From: Amoebophrya sp. A120
Taxonomy: Eukaryota > Sar > Dinophyceae > Syndiniales > Amoebophryaceae
Length of the DNA: 31,944 nt
NCBI GenBank assembly: GCA_905178155.1
Contig: CAJINV010000010.1
Coordinates: 997,837-1,029,780 of the forward strand
Direction: 5' to 3'
Shown here: piece by piece, positions 29,535-31,944 of the stretch
Layout of the letters: each line of letters starts with the position of its first letter
Numbering within the stretch: the first letter of the stretch is position 1
Translations under genes and position numbers: made by a program
The notes under the pieces: model-generated
Told to the model about the DNA's origin: nothing
The model's input: the letters and a program-made list of their open reading frames with translations, nothing else
The model's database searches: none

Positions 29535-30370
29535 CCTGCTGTTCACCGACTGCACGTGTTATTTGTCCGGTTCAATAGGAGAAGTAGATTCTCGGGCTTT
29601 ATTCTCATCTCATTACCTCTCCACATCCGTCGAAAATATTAAGCGGCTTTCACTTTATTGCTATTCGGCATGTTTGACTTTTTGGACACAAACCGCCCTC
29701 GCGCCCCCCCTCTGAAGTTTTCTATTGAAATTTCAATTTGTGAAAATTTGTTGTCATGCAGTACTTGTACTATTTCCCCTTCGGTAGTACAAGCTAGCAG
29801 ATGAGAGCTTTTCAACAATCCTGGTCCTGTACAATCAGACTCACTCAGATTCTGTTGTTTCGGTTTCATCTGTATCTTCGGAGAATTTCAGCCGTGACCG
29901 CGTACAATGGCAGTGCGTTTTTATCTCGACATCGAAAACGAAAAGAATGGCACCGTTGACCTGATAGTTTCTATTCAGCCTCCCGCCGTGTTTCACAATA
30001 AAGATGAACAAGTCTCATCAACGACAAGTACCTCGGTGCCAACATCTCAAATCAAGTCTTATTTCTGTAGTTTGTGTAGCTTGTTTATGTTTCACAACGC
30101 GATTTCTTGTGGATGGCGATGGTGTCGTCATATTTCCTTCCTTCGGTCGACGGTACACTCTGCTTGAAACTGCCCGGACTTCGTTCTCTTTGATCATTCT
30201 AAAGCTAAGAGTGCAACAAGAGCTAACTACGCTCGACTCGCAGTTGCGGTCACTTCGGTGTTGGCATTCTTATATGCTTCGAACAAACTAAGTAGCATGA
30301 TGTAGTTGCAACAATATTTATTAGAAGACGACTCGTACATCTTTGTCTTTCAAGAGTTGTTTACATCAAG
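29535..30370. other. intergenic region with one possible small reading frame
   Basis: Between the transporter stop and the kinesin start. A forward frame 29907-30167 (86 codons) has an ATG with A at -3 and G at +4, but its product shows no motif I recognise and its second half looks like random translation. No introner ends occur in this stretch. Confidence 0.45.
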
Positions 30371-31944
30371 ATGGCTCCGCCCGCGACCTCTTCGAAAAAC
30401 TCGGAATGCGTGAAAGTGGTCGTCCGGTGCCGCCCCATGTCCGGCCAAGAGATCCAGGACGGGCGGCAGCAGGTAGTTTTTATGAACGCCAAAATGGGTA
30501 GTGCAACGCTGCTATGCTTTGCAAATATGTCTGGGTCTGGAAGAGTGCAGAGTTTGTCATGCGCGTCAGCCAAGCGTCCCAGTTTTCTGTCATGCGGAAG
30601 CGCAGTTTGCCATGCAGAACGGGCAACACCTAGCAGCTCGAAAACTTGTGATGCGTGGCGACCAATTATTGGGACGTGTCCAAGATTCTTCAGCCAGCAT
30701 CAGAAGTTTCCAGACCCGGACATATTTGCATTTGATAGCTGCAGAAACCGGAGGGGAGCTCGAAGGACAGCAAGGATTTTACCTACGATGCGGTGTACGA
30801 CGCAGAATGTATGCATTGCAAAAGTCTGGATGTCGCACTAGTGGTAATTGCAATACAAATTTGCTCAGCATCAGCCACACAATTTGTATTGCTGCTTCAG
30901 CTCAAGACTGACATGTGTAATGCATGATTGCGATATACTAGTAGCGCGATGTTTTTGCACAGCATAGAAGCCACCCAACAGCAGATTTACGAGGAAACGG
31001 CTTCTTCGATCGTGGAATCTGTATCCAAGAAAAAAACCATGTGAGTGTAAATCTGTGATGCAGAAAGTGCAAACTTGTTCTTGTATACGATTGTCATGCT
31101 AGATGTGCGTCCTAGGCGACTTTGATACAACGTGTTTTCACGTGCTAGTTGCGCGTGACAGGTTTTTTCTGTAATGCAAAGCGAATTTTTGATGCTGCTC
31201 TTCCTTTACAAAGTTACACTTCCACAGTTTTTTTCCTGGATAATCTGTCATGGAGGGCTACAACGGCACGGTGTTATCGCATGCAAAGAAGCATGGAGCA
31301 GGGGTCTGGAAACTTGTGATGCTGATACCTGAATTAGAATAAATTAATTTCAGAGCGGCTGCCTGTACTGTTATTCTTATTCATAATAGCATCAGAAGTT
31401 TTTTAGGCTTGTTGCAGATTCATTCGCAACTACACGCATATGAGATGACAAACACAAGCCGGCATGCAGCACGACAAGAGAAATTAGAAAATGGACAATC
31501 ATATTCATGGATCACAGACCTTGTCGTCCTCCAAACCCAAAGCTCGCAAGAGAAGACAAACCCAGACCAAGACATAATTTTTGCAAATTCCATACTTCTT
31601 CGCCTACGGCCAAACGGGGTCCGGGAAGACACACACCATGGTATTACAACGAAAAATGCCCCCACCCTCGAACTTGAAAGCATTTGTATTGCAAACCTTT
31701 CCAAATGAAACATTCGCCCTCTTGCATGTATCAGCATCACAGATTTCATCCGATCGTGAATAGCAAAAATTTGTATCGGATGTCGATAAATATTACTAAA
31801 CAAATGAGAGTGCGTCCCCGGGCCCCTTGTTGAATCCGCAAAATGCTGCGGGTCGTGCTAATAATTCCTCAACTTTCTCGCGCCCGCTCTTTTTCTCTTG
31901 AGAAGAATGCCCGTCGCGCCCTTCGTTTTTTTTGAGGAGATTCA
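30371..31944 (+). CDS. kinesin motor protein, N-terminal part (truncated by the window)
   Basis: Exons seen: 30371-30512, 30743-30809, 30972-31021, 31248-31274 and 31600-31641, all in phase; the rest lies beyond 31944. Residues about 13-26 are VKVVVRCRPMSGQE, the first strand of the kinesin motor; DFTYDAVYD follows, then IYEETASSIVES, then VMEGYNGTVFAYGQTGSGKT with the ATP-binding P-loop GQTGSGKT and THTM. The start (ATGGCTCCGCC) is the first ATG before the motor. N-terminal motor placement and the spelling of the first strand resemble kinesin-2, the anterograde IFT motor, but other N-terminal kinesins cannot be excluded without the neck and tail. Each of the five exons is followed by an introner. 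Confidence 0.88.
30513..30737. mobile_element. introner E39, family A, 225 bp
   Basis: Duplication GCTGC at 30508-30512 and 30738-30742. Ends TATGCTTTGCAAATATGTCT and GGACATATTTGCATTTGATA. Confidence 0.93.
30810..30966. mobile_element. introner E40, family B, 157 bp
   Basis: Left end TATGCATTGCAAAAGTCTGG, right end GCGATGTTTTTGCACAGCATA. Flanks GAATG (30805-30809) and GAAGC (30967-30971), three of five matching. The upstream copy gives Glu-Cys-Thr-Gln at the junction. Confidence 0.85.
31022..31242. mobile_element. introner E41, family E, 221 bp
   Basis: Duplication ATCTG at 31017-31021 and 31243-31247. Left end TATCCAAGAAAAAAACCATG, right end CACAGTTTTTTTCCTGGATA. Confidence 0.92.
31275..31594. 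mobile_element. introner E42, diverged family A, 320 bp
   Basis: Left end TATCGCATGCAAAGAAGCAT with GGGTCTGG, right end ATAATTTTTGCAAATTCCATA with CCCAGACC. Flanks GGTGT and CTTCT are diverged. Keeping the upstream 5-mer and dropping the downstream one restores the universal kinesin motif NGTVFAYGQTG, so the splice register is fixed here almost to the base. Confidence 0.85.
31642..31944. mobile_element. introner E43, family D-like, truncated by the window end
   Basis: Begins TATTACAACGAAAAATGCCC then CCACCCTCG, similar in plan to family D left ends, directly after ACC-ATG-G (expected duplication CATGG). No right end or CATGG copy is found before 31944. Its last part is C- and T-rich and may be cargo. 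Confidence 0.65.

Overview
This looks like nuclear DNA from a protist with very many introns. No organism is named in the data. My best inference is a syndinian or other dinoflagellate-like alveolate, for example an Amoebophrya-type parasite. The reasons are that every convincing gene lies on the + strand (a unidirectional array), two genes belong to ciliary or kinesin families, and the genes are full of short transposon-like introns with non-GT/AG borders (introners). I see no bacterial, viral or organellar features, and no tRNA, rRNA or CRISPR.

Layout: (1) 1-1569, upstream flank with a degenerate tandem array, a pair of about 50-bp direct repeats and a doubtful minus-strand reading frame. 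(2) 1570-12179, a 16-exon gene whose N-terminus matches IFT54/TRAF3IP1, interrupted by 14 introners (one of 3.5 kb) and one GT-AG intron. (3) 13932-18922, a caspase-like (peptidase C14) protein with 7 introners and one GT-AG intron that itself hosts a 1.4-kb introner-type element. (4) 20059-23695, a protein joining a RING-CH zinc domain to a YqgE/AlgH-like (UPF0301) domain, with 6 introners. (5) 24537-25200, a 59-residue protein with 2 introners. (6) 25397-29534, an MFSD6-like major facilitator transporter with 8 introners and 2 short GT-AG introns. (7) 30371 to the window end, the start of a kinesin motor domain with 4 complete introners and a fifth running off the window. The spaces between genes hold little that I can read.

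The main discovery is the intron system. I count 43 elements in at least eight sequence families plus two large singletons. They share one plan: terminal inverted repeats, outer ends TAT...ATA, and a 5-bp target-site duplication (31 perfect, 5 with one mismatch, 6 more diverged, 1 truncated). Removing the element plus one 5-nt copy restores the reading frame. With this rule the exon sums come to 2979 nt (gene 1), 1548 nt (gene 2), 180 nt (gene 5) and 1977 nt (gene 6), all multiples of three ending at a stop; gene 4 fits if one intron border is shifted by a single base. Elements of one family occur in both orientations and are still introns. Conventional GT-AG introns coexist with them. Interiors of most families carry repeated GCATNACAA-like motifs on both strands, and a few elements carry unrelated cargo (GC-rich DNA, minisatellites, fold-backs). 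No transposase is visible, so all copies here look non-autonomous.
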